NCBI RefSeq assembly: GCF_013408445.1
Contig: NZ_JACBZL010000001.1
Coordinates: 992,001-1,056,000, forward strand
DNA: 64,000 nucleotides
Direction of reading: 5' to 3'
Origin: Corynebacterium tuberculostearicum
GTDB lineage: Bacteria > Actinomycetota > Actinomycetes > Mycobacteriales > Mycobacteriaceae
Of the stretch, positions 34,348 through 42,703 are shown in pieces. Under the pieces are notes generated by a model that searched no databases, was not told the origin of the DNA, and saw only the letters and a program-made list of their open reading frames with translations. The translations under genes and the position numbers were made by a program. Each line of letters begins with the position of its first letter. Positions within the stretch are counted from its first letter, which is position 1.

Positions 34348-35240
34348 TCCGCTTCCAGTTTGTCTATGACCACCGAACCGAATTCTCGGTTAAGCGGATG
34401 TGCCAGGTGTTAAAGCTCAATCGCTCCTCGTTCTACAAATGGGTGCAAACCCGCGAAGAACGCAGGTTAAAGACGTGTTCGGATGCTCTTATTGGTGCAA
34501 GAATCAAGACCATCTTCGATGATGAATACGGGCTTTATGGTGCTAAACGCATCGCTGCAAGCCTTAAAGCCGATACGAGCTTTGGCCCGATAAATCACAA
34601 GAAAGTCGCACGAATCATGAAATCCATGGGACTTAAAGGCTTTACCAAACGCCGCCGATGCGTCACTACCAGGCGTAAGCCTGGTCACCGCGTCATGCCA
34701 GATCTAGTAGGCCGCAGATTCACAGCTGACAGGCCAAACCACGTCTATGTAGGCGACATTACGTACCTGCCGTGTAAGGGCGGCAAGAACATGTACCTGG
34801 CCACGGTCATCGACGTCTACTCGCGCAAACTTGTCGGACATGCACTCGCCGATCACATGCGGGTATCACTGGTTATCGAAGCTTTGTCCCATGCCAGGAA
34901 AGTCCGCGGAAGCCTTAAAGGGGCAATTTTCCATTCTGATCACGGCAGCGTGTACACCTCACAAGCCTTTAGGAACTATTGCTCGTCGTTGGGTGTGCGC
35001 CAGTCTATGGGAGCGGTAGGAACGAGTGCTGATAACGCCCTAGCAGAATCGTTTAACGCCACGCTCAAGCGGGAAATCTTGCGTGACAGGAAAGTCTTTG
35101 ACAATCCGATCTCCTGCCGCCAAGAAGTCTTCCGGTGGTGCATGCGCTACAACACACGCCGACGGCACTCCTGGTGCAATCTTTCAGCTCCTGACGTCTT
35201 TGAAGCCGAGAATTCAGCTACACTGACTAGAGCAGCATAG
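34344..35240 (+). CDS. IS3-family transposase OrfB (DDE integrase)
   Basis: A 298-residue catalytic subunit of the rve superfamily. The DDE triad is complete: Asp in VYVGDITYLP, Asp in IFHSDHGSVYT and Glu in LAESFNATLKRE. An N-terminal HTH_21-type segment (RSSFYKWVQTREERR) precedes it. The C-terminus RRRHSWCNLSAPDVFE is normal. No stop or frameshift is visible. Confidence 0.95.
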   Translation: MIRFQFVYDHRTEFSVKRMCQVLKLNRSSFYKWVQTREERRLKTCSDALIGARIKTIFDDEYGLYGAKRIAASLKADTSFGPINHKKVARIMKSMGLKGFTKRRRCVTTRRKPGHRVMPDLVGRRFTADRPNHVYVGDITYLPCKGGKNMYLATVIDVYSRKLVGHALADHMRVSLVIEALSHARKVRGSLKGAIFHSDHGSVYTSQAFRNYCSSLGVRQSMGAVGTSADNALAESFNATLKREILRDRKVFDNPISCRQEVFRWCMRYNTRRRHSWCNLSAPDVFEAENSATLTRAA

Positions 35241-35275
35241 CTAACCCCCGACGTGTCCACTTTCCGGGGGTCAGG

Positions 35276-35706
35276 CCCCTAAGCCAAAGGACTCCACAAC
35301 AAGCGAGCCTTCAACCACCCCGGAGCCCACCACATCTTCAATGCCGCCCACAAGCTCGGCTCCCGCAACCACGTCGACGACTAGAACGACTGAACCGTCA
35401 TCATCTGCACCTTCAACTTCCATGACACAGGACCCAACGACCGAACAACCCGCACCTGCCCCTGCCCCACAAGAGCAACCGGAACCAGAACAAAATACTC
35501 AAGTTCAGCAATTCGCTCCGGCCCCTGAGGTTCAGGAAGAAGCGCCAGCACCTGTCCCTCCACAGCCAGCCCCGGCCTACTCCGAAGGCGGCAATTCCGG
35601 GACATGCGCCGACATCGGACACAAGGTATACCGCGGAGACGGTATCTACCTACCCAAGCATGACAGGGACGGCGACGGCGTGGGCTGTGAATCCTACCCG
35701 GGTTAA
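35276..35706 (+). pseudogene. 3' part of membrane/excalibur protein gene, cut by IS
   Basis: Continues the frame of 33649-33979 after the insertion sequence. It encodes a Ser/Thr/Pro-rich linker, then a Gln/Glu/Pro-rich region, then an excalibur calcium-binding domain: CADIGHKVYRGDGIYLPKHD and DGDGVGCES, with the two cysteines and the DxDxDGxxCE motif. An internal ATG at 35341 could still permit translation of the tail, but it would lack export or anchoring signals. Confidence 0.75.
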
Positions 35707-35750
35707 GCCAGCCTCTACCCCTTCAGCATTTCGACGAAAGATACAGAATC

Positions 35751-35915
35751 ATGCCACACTTCGAAGCTCGACGTACCCTCCTCATTGACCCACAGGACTA
35801 CGCTGCCACAGAAGGAATCAAGGGACCACACCCCAACGTCCTAGCCCACGAACTAGGCGTAACGGTCAAAGTCCTCAAAACTTGGCAATCTCTACACGAA
35901 AGGCAAGCAGCATGA
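35751..35915 (+). CDS. Small ORF resembling the C-terminus of ImmA/IrrE proteins
   Basis: A 54-residue ORF: FEARRTLLIDPQDYAATEGI, then KGPHPNVLAHELGVTVKVLK and TWQSLHER. The pattern (RxxLLIDPxxY...HELGVT...VxxW) is that of the C-terminal helix-turn-helix-like end of ImmA/IrrE peptidases, with no catalytic part. Its TGA overlaps the ATG of the next gene (ATGA), which suggests it is still translated and coupled. It is either an orphan fragment or a stand-alone DNA- or protein-binding module. Confidence 0.55.
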   Translation: MPHFEARRTLLIDPQDYAATEGIKGPHPNVLAHELGVTVKVLKTWQSLHERQAA

Positions 35916-36682
35916 TTCAGATATCCCGTCACCTCATCGCGCCAGACCACGATGTACTTTCAGCAATCGCACAATTCGTGCAAACCAAGTTCCCGAAGCA
36001 CGAACTTGATACACACGCAGATCGCGTCTCTGCCCGCCGGAAAGTTTTATGGCAAAAGCAGGAAACCACATTTCAGGCAACTGGTGGACAATTAACCGTA
36101 ACTGGAAATTGTATGGAAACCGGCACGATTGTCTATAAGACCTTGAAGGCTATAGACGAAATGATTGATGACCACGGATTGGCAGAGTCAGCTCGTACCC
36201 ACGGCATAAAGTCAGTAGCAAAAGACCACCCACTAAAGAACCAGGTGCTGGATGCGTTAGAACCCGCTGAACGAATCGTGGTTGCTGCCTCAGGGTCCTA
36301 CGATGGCAAGCTCGCAGTCCTTACTGTTACTGAAAAGCGTATTTTGGTCGTGTCTCGCGACGTGATTGGGCCCCAAGGAGCATCGAAGACTATTGCGCTG
36401 GATAAAGTTTCCTCGATTTCAGAGGAAACTGGGGTCACATTGGGGTCTGTCCGTATCTCTACCTCGAATGATGAGATTGAGGTGGAGAAAGTGGCGACTG
36501 CTGAAGCGAAGACACTTGTGTCCGCAGCGCGTCGTACACTCGAACAGAATTCTGCGCAGTCACCCGCGCCTGCTGCGGATGATGGTTTGGACAAGTTGCA
36601 GAAGTTGGCAGACCTGCACGCCGCTGGCGTTCTCACAGATGAGGAGTTTGCATCCGCAAAGGCTAAGGCTCTCGGCCTTTAG
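35912..36682 (+). CDS. PH-like and SHOCT domain protein
   Basis: A 256-residue soluble protein. The middle (about residues 110-205: LEPAERIVVAASGSYDGKLA, VLTVTEKRILVVSRDV) is a bacterial PH-like domain of the YokE type, and the end (DGLDKLQKLADLHAAGVLTD, EEFASAKAKALGL) is a SHOCT domain, a short helical oligomerisation motif. The first 100 residues are unassigned. It overlaps the 54-residue ORF by four bases. Its role in the element is unknown. Confidence 0.75.
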   Translation: MIQISRHLIAPDHDVLSAIAQFVQTKFPKHELDTHADRVSARRKVLWQKQETTFQATGGQLTVTGNCMETGTIVYKTLKAIDEMIDDHGLAESARTHGIKSVAKDHPLKNQVLDALEPAERIVVAASGSYDGKLAVLTVTEKRILVVSRDVIGPQGASKTIALDKVSSISEETGVTLGSVRISTSNDEIEVEKVATAEAKTLVSAARRTLEQNSAQSPAPAADDGLDKLQKLADLHAAGVLTDEEFASAKAKALGL

Positions 36683-36745
36683 CTCTGCCAGCCCCATGCA
36701 GGTGAGTCTAAAAGTCGAAATCTCTCTACAAAAAGGACAAGCACA

Positions 36746-37183
36746 ATGACCAACCAATCCCCCTATTCCCAACAGCCGATACATCCAGCAGCGCCTACAC
36801 CAGGAAAGGCGAAGAAGCCGGCCTACAAGCGTTGGTGGGTGTGGGTAGCGATATTCCTCGCCATCCTGGTGTTCTTTGCCGCAGCTATCTGGGGAATCTT
36901 AAAGGATAGCGAGAAGAAGGACTATAGGGCTTCGCTTGAAGAATGCCGTGAGAAAGTGATTGACCATGCTAAATATCCAGGAGGGGTGAGCTTCCCTGAG
37001 GAAATCGATATCTGGTCAACTGACTCCATTATCCTCCCCTCTCGCACTTACCGCGCATACGGAAAAGTTGATTTTCCCAATGGCTTCGGTACTCCTGTAC
37101 GTCAGTATTACGCCTGCACCATTGTGGTTAGCACGGGGGATATTGAAGATTCCACTGTCGACGTAGATAAGTCACCACGCTAA
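36746..37183 (+). CDS. Membrane-anchored hypothetical protein
   Basis: A 145-residue protein: short cytoplasmic MTNQSPYSQQP segment, KRWW followed by one helix (VWVAIFLAILVFFAAAIWGI), then an extracytoplasmic domain with two cysteines (EECREK and YYACTIV) likely to pair. The N-terminal plan matches the next gene. A ribosome site AAAAGGAC precedes the ATG. No known function. Confidence 0.7.
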   Translation: MTNQSPYSQQPIHPAAPTPGKAKKPAYKRWWVWVAIFLAILVFFAAAIWGILKDSEKKDYRASLEECREKVIDHAKYPGGVSFPEEIDIWSTDSIILPSRTYRAYGKVDFPNGFGTPVRQYYACTIVVSTGDIEDSTVDVDKSPR

Positions 37184-37223
37184 CCATTCCCGAATCCCCT
37201 CCTATCTCGAAAGAAAAAGCACT

Positions 37224-37844
37224 ATGACTGACCAGAACCCCTATTCCCAGCAGCAGGAAGAACCGAAAAAGAAGAAGCCGTGGTGGAAGCGCTGGTGGGT
37301 AATCCTCATCGCAGTCCTCATCCTCGCCGGTATCGGAAATGCCGTCACCGACGGCGAAAACAATGGCGCCGACAGCGATAGTGGACAACCTACTGCAGAG
37401 CAGGCCCCGGCCGAGGACAAGCAAGAGGAGGAATCCAGGCAGGAAGAAGACCCTGCGAACGAGGAAACCCCACAGCAGGAAGAAGCGCAGCCGAAGGAAG
37501 AAAAGAAGAACACGGTGAGTGTGGCCGGCCAAGACTGGGAATGCCAGCCAGTGCCGGATGAGACGATGCAGCGAATCATGGGCGGCGATAAGTGGGACGA
37601 TGGCGCCCACGCCACTGTGGATAAGGCCGTCATGGTCCAGGGCGCGGACAACAACTTCATCGCAGCGAATATCACCTGGGAAGGTGAGGACGATCCGTTT
37701 GCCGCGGACTTCACCGCACCAGTGGACGGTAGCGGCCCGATTACTTCCGCCAGCCCTGGCACCGCGGAGTTGTTCAACTGGCCGGAAACGCCTGGCGGTC
37801 CGTTCGACGGCACCGACGCCGCTAAGGAATGCCTCGCGCAATAA
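37224..37844 (+). CDS. Membrane-anchored hypothetical protein, paralogous N-terminus
   Basis: A 206-residue protein with MTDQNPYSQQQ, KRWW and a helix (VILIAVLILAGIGNAV), then a Glu/Gln-rich linker of about 70 residues and a C-terminal extracytoplasmic domain containing WECQPVP and KECLAQ (one cysteine each, a probable disulfide). The N-terminal architecture repeats that of the previous gene, so the two are likely paralogous cargo of the element. Confidence 0.7.
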   Translation: MTDQNPYSQQQEEPKKKKPWWKRWWVILIAVLILAGIGNAVTDGENNGADSDSGQPTAEQAPAEDKQEEESRQEEDPANEETPQQEEAQPKEEKKNTVSVAGQDWECQPVPDETMQRIMGGDKWDDGAHATVDKAVMVQGADNNFIAANITWEGEDDPFAADFTAPVDGSGPITSASPGTAELFNWPETPGGPFDGTDAAKECLAQ

Positions 37845-37851
37845 AACTGGG

Positions 37852-37918
37852 GGTGGCCCCACGGAGCTGTGCTCGAAACGTGAGGCCCCCCTGGGCTCAC
37901 GGGGGGATGTGGGCCACC
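37852..37918. repeat. Nested inverted repeat between cargo and integrase
   Basis: GGTGGCCC (37852-37859) pairs with GGGCCACC (37911-37918). Inside, CGTGAG-g-CCC (37879-37888) pairs with GGGCTCACG (37893-37901). No T run follows, so it is not a normal terminator. It could be a transcription stop, a recombinase binding region or an RNA structure. Confidence 0.55.
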
Positions 37919-38087
37919 AGCAGTATAAGAAAACCCGCCCCTGGCGCTCGACATGTGGAAGTAGACAGCACCAAAGGCGGGCAGGAATCTCAAACCCAAC
38001 TACCGCCGCCAACTCAACTCCGCATGGGAACACCACGTACAACCCCACTGGGGCCACAGGAAAGCAAACAGCATCAAACCCTCCGAA

Positions 38088-39005
38088 GTGCAAGCATGGG
38101 TCGGAACGATAGAGAAACAACGCCTCGGACGCGGCGACAACACCACCCCATCAGCAACCCTCGTCCTGAACTGCCACGCGGTACTCATGCAGATTCTCGA
38201 CGTAGCCCTCAACGACGGACTGATACGGAAGAACCCCGCCAAAGGCGTCAAACTTCCAAAGAAGCCAGGGCCGGTGAAGGTGTACCTAACACAGGAGCAG
38301 ATTAACGCCCTAGTGCGTGAATGCGGCCCACGTGGTGACATTATTGCCGTGCTTGGCACCTGTGGGCTTAGGTGGGGCGAGCTGGCCGGCTTGCGGGTGC
38401 GGGATGTGAACGTGCTACGTCGTCGTTTGACGGTGGCTCAGGCTATTGCTCGCGATGATGCGGGCGAGTGGGTGCCGATGGAGCCTAAATCGTGGGAACA
38501 GCGGACGGTGGCAGTGCCGGCGTCGATTATGCCGCTTATTGTGAAAGCGATTGAGAGTAAGGGGCCGGATGAGTTTGTGTGGGAGCGCCCTACGGGTGGG
38601 CGTTTGCGGCCATTGGGGCATACGTCGTTTTTCGCTCATGCTGTGAAGCGGTGTGTACGGGATGGGGTGATTCCGGACAGTCTTACGCCGCATGGGCTTA
38701 GGCATGTTGCTGCGGGGCTAATGGTGGCGTCCGGGGCGTCGGTGAAGGCGGTGCAAAAGCAGTTGGGCCATAAGTCTGCGATGCTTACTCTGGACACTTA
38801 TGCGGATTTGTTTGATGGTGACCTTTATGAGGTTGCTGGCCGTATGGATGAGGGGCTTCGTGGAATGTCGTGGGGAGCGGCGCAAGTTTTTCGGATGTCG
38901 TGCCGTTGTCGTGGAAACGTGAAAGAGCCCCTTTCCGATTTCTCGAAAAGGGGCTCTGACCTTGTGCGGCCTGAGGGGATCGAACCCCCGACCTATTGGG
39001 TGTAA
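38088..39005 (+). CDS. Tyrosine-recombinase integrase, N-terminally truncated
   Basis: A 305-residue integrase remnant. The catalytic set is complete: Arg95 in CGLRWGELAG, His202/Arg205 in HGLRHVAAG, His228 in LGHKS and Tyr238 in LDTYADLF. The frame stays open upstream to 37965 (NYRRQLNSAWEHHVQPHWGH core-binding part) but there is no start codon, and a TAG at 37962 closes it. The arm-binding N-terminus is therefore lost. The C-terminus runs through a terminator hairpin and into the tRNA-Val gene (RPEGIEPPTYWV), so the true end is probably earlier. The gene lies at the tRNA 3' end, as expected for a tRNA-targeting element. Confidence 0.75.
   Translation: MQAWVGTIEKQRLGRGDNTTPSATLVLNCHAVLMQILDVALNDGLIRKNPAKGVKLPKKPGPVKVYLTQEQINALVRECGPRGDIIAVLGTCGLRWGELAGLRVRDVNVLRRRLTVAQAIARDDAGEWVPMEPKSWEQRTVAVPASIMPLIVKAIESKGPDEFVWERPTGGRLRPLGHTSFFAHAVKRCVRDGVIPDSLTPHGLRHVAAGLMVASGASVKAVQKQLGHKSAMLTLDTYADLFDGDLYEVAGRMDEGLRGMSWGAAQVFRMSCRCRGNVKEPLSDFSKRGSDLVRPEGIEPPTYWV
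38924..38957 (-). terminator. Terminator after tRNA-Val
   Basis: AGAGCCCCTTT (38924-38934) and AAAGGGGCTCT (38947-38957) form an 11-bp perfect stem 8 bases beyond the tRNA 3' end on the minus strand, followed by TTTC. It lies within the 3' end of the integrase frame. Confidence 0.8.
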
Positions 39006-39037
39006 ACCAATTGCTCTTCCAGCTGAGCTAAAGCCGC
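38965..39037 (-). tRNA. tRNA-Val (anticodon TAC)
   Basis: The cloverleaf reads GCGGCTT...AGGCCGC for the acceptor stem, D-arm GCTCAGCTGGAAGAGC, anticodon stem ATTGG/CCAAT with loop TTTACAC (anticodon TAC), and a T-arm with TTCGATC. The discriminator is A; CCA is not encoded. The integrase lies at its 3' side, so it is the likely attachment site of the element. Confidence 0.95.
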
Positions 39038-39105
39038 ATGCGCTCTTGCGCTGTTAGAAACAGTAGCGCAGGTTGCTAAAGCAACACAAATCGGCAGGTG
39101 AAGCC

Positions 39106-39504
39106 CTACTTCTTGGTGTAGCCGCGCTGCACCAAGCACGAGCCTTGCCACTCCCCTAGGCGCTCCGCCTTGGTCTGCACCAAGCCGGCCAGCTGAGCGG
39201 ACTCAGAGATGAGCCCAGGCTCAACGGTTCCCGGCTTGCCGGCACCCGGGGTAAGCAGCCAGACTGCACCGTTATCGGCCAGCGGGCGGCTCGCGTCCAC
39301 CAGTCCATCCACAAGGTCGCCATCTTCTTCGCGCCACCAAAGAAGAACTACATCGCACAGCTCGTCATTTTCTTCTTCCAAGAAGTCATCGCCGAGCACG
39401 GCCTCGATCGATTCAGAGATTGCGGTATCGCAATCCTCGTCCCAACCAAGCTCCAGGGCGATCTGCCCTTCCTTGATTCCGAGCTTGACTGCAGCGTCAG
39501 CCAC
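39106..39504 (-). CDS. DUF3052 family protein
   Basis: A 132-residue acidic protein of the actinobacterial DUF3052 family (KLGIKEGQIALELGWDEDCD, DVVLLWWREEDGDLVDGLVD, WLLTPGAGKPGTVEP). Function unknown. In many Actinobacteria it is divergent from aceE, as here, about 340 bases away. The start at 39504 has a GGAAGGAA site. Confidence 0.9.
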   Translation of the reverse strand: MADAAVKLGIKEGQIALELGWDEDCDTAISESIEAVLGDDFLEEENDELCDVVLLWWREEDGDLVDGLVDASRPLADNGAVWLLTPGAGKPGTVEPGLISESAQLAGLVQTKAERLGEWQGSCLVQRGYTKK

Positions 39505-39841
39505 TATGCATTTCCTTCCTAATTAAGTGAATGTCTGGTCCGCGTATCGCCCGCATCCTGCGGGTAAATCGCGGCTTAATAGAAGTATTTTAACGCCCAC
39601 CGGCCCCTTTTACCCGCCTAAGGGCCGCAATTCCCCCATTTTGCAGGCCCTGCCGCCAGCGCAGCTGGCTCCACAGGGTTAGCAAACTACCCTCTTTTAC
39701 CCCACCGAAATTTACAAAGATACTGGTTATGGCGATGTAACGTACCGCACGTCCCCTTAAGTCGGACTTCACAACGACTGTGGATCTGTGAGCGCGTATC
39801 CTAGTAAGCAAACTGTGCAGACCCTTAAATAGGAGGTTTAA
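39505..39841 (+). promoter_or_regulatory. Divergent control region of DUF3052 gene and aceE
   Basis: No ORF. TATCCT at 39797-39802 is a plausible -10 for aceE, with no good -35. An ideal AGGAGG sits at 39831-39836 before the aceE start. The long spacing suggests regulator sites, but I can name none. Confidence 0.4.
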
Positions 39842-42589
39842 ATGGCCGAGAAGGACGCCCACCAGGGCGACTCCAACTTCCCCCTCATCCGCGACGGCGT
39901 TGCATCGTATCTTCACGATAATGATCCAGAAGAGACCCGCGAGTGGATGGACTCCCTCGATGGTCTGCTGGACCACTCCGATCCGGAGCGCGCACGCTAC
40001 CTGATGCTGCGCCTGCTCGAGCGCGCCACTGCGAAGCGCGTTGAGATGCCATCGCTGACGTCTACGGACTTCGTCAACACCATCCCCACCACCATGGAGC
40101 CGGAGTTCCCAGGTGACGAGGAGCTGGAAAAGCGCTACCGCCGCTGGATCCGCTGGAACGCAGCCATCATGGTGCACCGCGCACAGCGCCCGGGCATTGG
40201 CGTGGGCGGCCACATCTCCACCTACGCAGGCGCTGCCCCGCTGTATGAGGTCGGCCTGAACCACTTCTTCAAGGGCAAGGGCGATCCTTCGGGCGGCGAC
40301 CAGGTCTTTTTCCAGGGCCACGCTTCCCCAGGCATGTACGCGCGCGCATACATGGAAGGCCGCCTGACCGAAAAGGATCTGGATAGCTTCCGCCAAGAGG
40401 TCTCCCGCGGTGAGGGCGAGGGCCTGCCGTCCTACCCGCACCCGCGCCTGATGCCATGGTTCTGGGAATTCCCCACCGTGTCCATGGGCTTGGGCCCGAT
40501 TAACGCTATCTACCAGGCACGCTTTAATAAGTACCTGGAGACCCGCGGCATCAAGGACACCTCCAACCAGCACGTCTGGGCATTCTTGGGCGATGGCGAG
40601 ATGGACGAGCCAGAATCCCGCGGCCTTCTGCAGATCGCATCCCTCTACGAGCTGGATAACCTCACCTTCGTGGTCAACTGCAACCTGCAGCGCCTCGACG
40701 GCCCGGTTCGCGGCAATACCCAGATCATCCAGGAGCTGGAGTCCTTCTTCCGCGGCGCCGGCTGGGAGGTCATCAAGGTCATTTGGGGCCGCGGCTGGGA
40801 TAAGCTGCTGGAAAAGGACACCGAGGGTGCCCTGGTCAACGTCATGAACACCACCTCCGATGGTGACTACCAGACCTTCAAGGCCAACGATGGCGCCTAT
40901 GTACGTGAGCACTTCTTCGGCCGCGATGAGCGCACGGCCAAGCTGGTAGAGGACATGTCCGATGATGAGATTTGGGCACTGCGCCGCGGCGGCCACGATT
41001 ACCGCAAGGTCTACGCCGCCTACGCTCGCGCGCTGGAGAACAAGGGCACCGGCAAGCCAACCGTCATCCTGGCGCACACCATTAAGGGCTACGGCTTGGG
41101 CCACAACTTCGAGGGCCGCAACGCTACCCACCAGATGAAGAAGCTGACCCTGGATGACCTGAAGCGCTTCCGCGATAAGCAGGAGATTCCGTTCTCCGAT
41201 GCGGAGCTGGAAAAGGATCCATACCTGCCGCCGTACTACCACCCGGGCAAGGATTCCCCGGAGATCAAGTACATGCTGGAGCGTCGTAAAGAGCTCGGCG
41301 GCTTCCTGCCGGAGCGCCGTGAGGACTTCACCCCGCTCGAGGCGCCGGCGCTGGATAAGCTGCGCTCCGTGCGTAAGGGTTCCGGCAAGCAGGAAGTAGC
41401 TACCACCATGGCCCTGGTGCGCACCTTTAAGGAGATCATGCGCAACAAGGAGCTGGGCAAGCGCGTTGTGCCGATCATTCCGGACGAGGCCCGCACCTTT
41501 GGTATGGACTCCTGGTTCCCCACCATGAAGATTTGGAACCCGCGCGGCCAGAACTACGTCCCGGTTGACCATGACCTGATGCTCTCCTACCGCGAGGCCA
41601 CCGACGGCCAGATCATGCACGAGGGCATTTCTGAGGCCGGCGCCGCTGCCTCCTTCACCGCGGCAGCTACGTCCTACGCCACCCAGGGCGAGGCCATGAT
41701 TCCGCTGTACATCTTCTACTCGATGTTCGGCTTCCAGCGCACCGGCGATGCCTTCTGGGCGGCCGGTGACCAGATGGGCCGCGGCTTCATTATCGGCGCT
41801 ACCGCCGGCCGCACCACCCTGACCGGTGAGGGCCTGCAGCACATGGACGGCCACTCCCCGGTCTTGGCCGCTACCAACCCGGCCGTGGTTTCTTATGACC
41901 CGGCCTTCGGCTACGAGGTTGCGCACCTGGTCACCCGCGGCATTGAGCGCATGTACGGCAAGGACAACGAGGCCATCATGTACTACCTCACCGTCTACAA
42001 CGAGCCGGTGCACCAGCCTGCCGAGCCGGAGGACTTGGACGTGGAGGGCCTGCACAAGGGCATCTACCACTACAACACCGCTGAGGGCGGCTCCATTGCC
42101 GCCAATATCTTGGCTTCCGGCGTGGGCGTGCACGAGGCGCTGCGCGCGCAGCAGCTGCTTGCCGACGACTTCGATGTCAAGGCCTCCATCTTCTCCGTCA
42201 CCTCCTGGAACGAACTGGCCCGCGACGGTGCCCGCCGCAACAAGGAGGCCCTGCGCAAGGGCGAGGAGCCGACCGAGGCATTTGCTACCTCCCAGCTCAA
42301 GGGCTACGAGGGTCCGTTCGTTGGCGTCTCTGACTTCACCACCGAGCTGCAGGAGCAGATCCGCCCGTACGTCCCAGGTACCTACATCACCTTGGGCGCG
42401 GATGGCTTCGGCTTCTCCGATACTCGCGAGGGCGCACGCCGCTACTTCAACATCGACGCCGAGTCCATCGTCGTCGCAGTGCTCGATGGCCTGGCTCGCG
42501 AGGGCAAGATTGAGCGTTCCGTTGTGGAGAAGGCAGCCAAGGATCTCAAGCTGGATGATCCGACCGCTACCACCCACATCGAGGACTAA
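39842..42589 (+). CDS. aceE: Pyruvate dehydrogenase E1 component, homodimeric
   Basis: A 915-residue thiamine-diphosphate enzyme that decarboxylates pyruvate and acetylates the lipoyl E2. The ThDP motif [12 protein letters not shown]...VVNCN lies near residue 250. [20 protein letters not shown] and RPGIGVGGH fit the E1 N-terminus, and [18 protein letters not shown] lies in the transketolase-like middle domain. It is the ordinary aceE of Actinobacteria and stands alone without aceF. Strong codon bias is consistent with high expression. A very long antisense frame across it is a by-product of that bias. Confidence 0.97.
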   Translation: MAEKDAHQGDSNFPLIRDGVASYLHDNDPEETREWMDSLDGLLDHSDPERARYLMLRLLERATAKRVEMPSLTSTDFVNTIPTTMEPEFPGDEELEKRYRRWIRWNAAIMVHRAQRPGIGVGGHISTYAGAAPLYEVGLNHFFKGKGDPSGGDQVFFQGHASPGMYARAYMEGRLTEKDLDSFRQEVSRGEGEGLPSYPHPRLMPWFWEFPTVSMGLGPINAIYQARFNKYLETRGIKDTSNQHVWAFLGDGEMDEPESRGLLQIASLYELDNLTFVVNCNLQRLDGPVRGNTQIIQELESFFRGAGWEVIKVIWGRGWDKLLEKDTEGALVNVMNTTSDGDYQTFKANDGAYVREHFFGRDERTAKLVEDMSDDEIWALRRGGHDYRKVYAAYARALENKGTGKPTVILAHTIKGYGLGHNFEGRNATHQMKKLTLDDLKRFRDKQEIPFSDAELEKDPYLPPYYHPGKDSPEIKYMLERRKELGGFLPERREDFTPLEAPALDKLRSVRKGSGKQEVATTMALVRTFKEIMRNKELGKRVVPIIPDEARTFGMDSWFPTMKIWNPRGQNYVPVDHDLMLSYREATDGQIMHEGISEAGAAASFTAAATSYATQGEAMIPLYIFYSMFGFQRTGDAFWAAGDQMGRGFIIGATAGRTTLTGEGLQHMDGHSPVLAATNPAVVSYDPAFGYEVAHLVTRGIERMYGKDNEAIMYYLTVYNEPVHQPAEPEDLDVEGLHKGIYHYNTAEGGSIAANILASGVGVHEALRAQQLLADDFDVKASIFSVTSWNELARDGARRNKEALRKGEEPTEAFATSQLKGYEGPFVGVSDFTTELQEQIRPYVPGTYITLGADGFGFSDTREGARRYFNIDAESIVVAVLDGLAREGKIERSVVEKAAKDLKLDDPTATTHIED

Positions 42590-42593
42590 TCCC

Positions 42594-42626
42594 CGCATTG
42601 GTGCGAGCTAGAACCGCACCAATGCG
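42594..42626. repeat. Perfect 12-bp inverted repeat after aceE
   Basis: CGCATTGGTGCG (42594-42605) and CGCACCAATGCG (42615-42626) with a 9-base loop. No T run follows; it stands 8 bases ahead of a second hairpin that looks like the real terminator. Confidence 0.8.
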
Positions 42627-42634
42627 TTACAAGT

Positions 42635-42669
42635 AAGGCGCCGCCGGCTTCCCGCCGCGGCGCCTTTTG
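42635..42669 (+). terminator. Terminator of aceE
   Basis: AAGGCGCCGC (42635-42644) pairs with GCGGCGCCTT (42657-42666), followed by TT and a GC. Confidence 0.8.
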
Positions 42670-42703
42670 CATGCCTCCAGAGTGGCTCTATCGAGCAGCC
42701 TGC

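Larger units (their letters stand above)
33980..35275 (+). mobile_element. IS3-family insertion sequence
   Basis: A complete element of about 1296 bp with orfA and orfB. Terminal inverted repeats begin CCTGACCCC on both ends and share GTGGACAC further in (left 33980-34005, right 35250-35275 on the other strand). The DDE residues in orfB are intact, so the element is probably active. I find no 3-4 bp target duplication at either end. It interrupts a membrane/excalibur gene. Confidence 0.88.

Noticed and set aside
33977..35279. Target-site duplication around the IS3 element
   Set aside because: Bases left (AGGA) and right (CCCC) of the inverted repeats do not match, so no duplication is reported.
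39590..42598. A 1002-codon open frame antisense to aceE
   Set aside because: It is an artefact of the strong codon bias of aceE in a high-GC genome; the sense strand encodes a full E1 with its ThDP motif.
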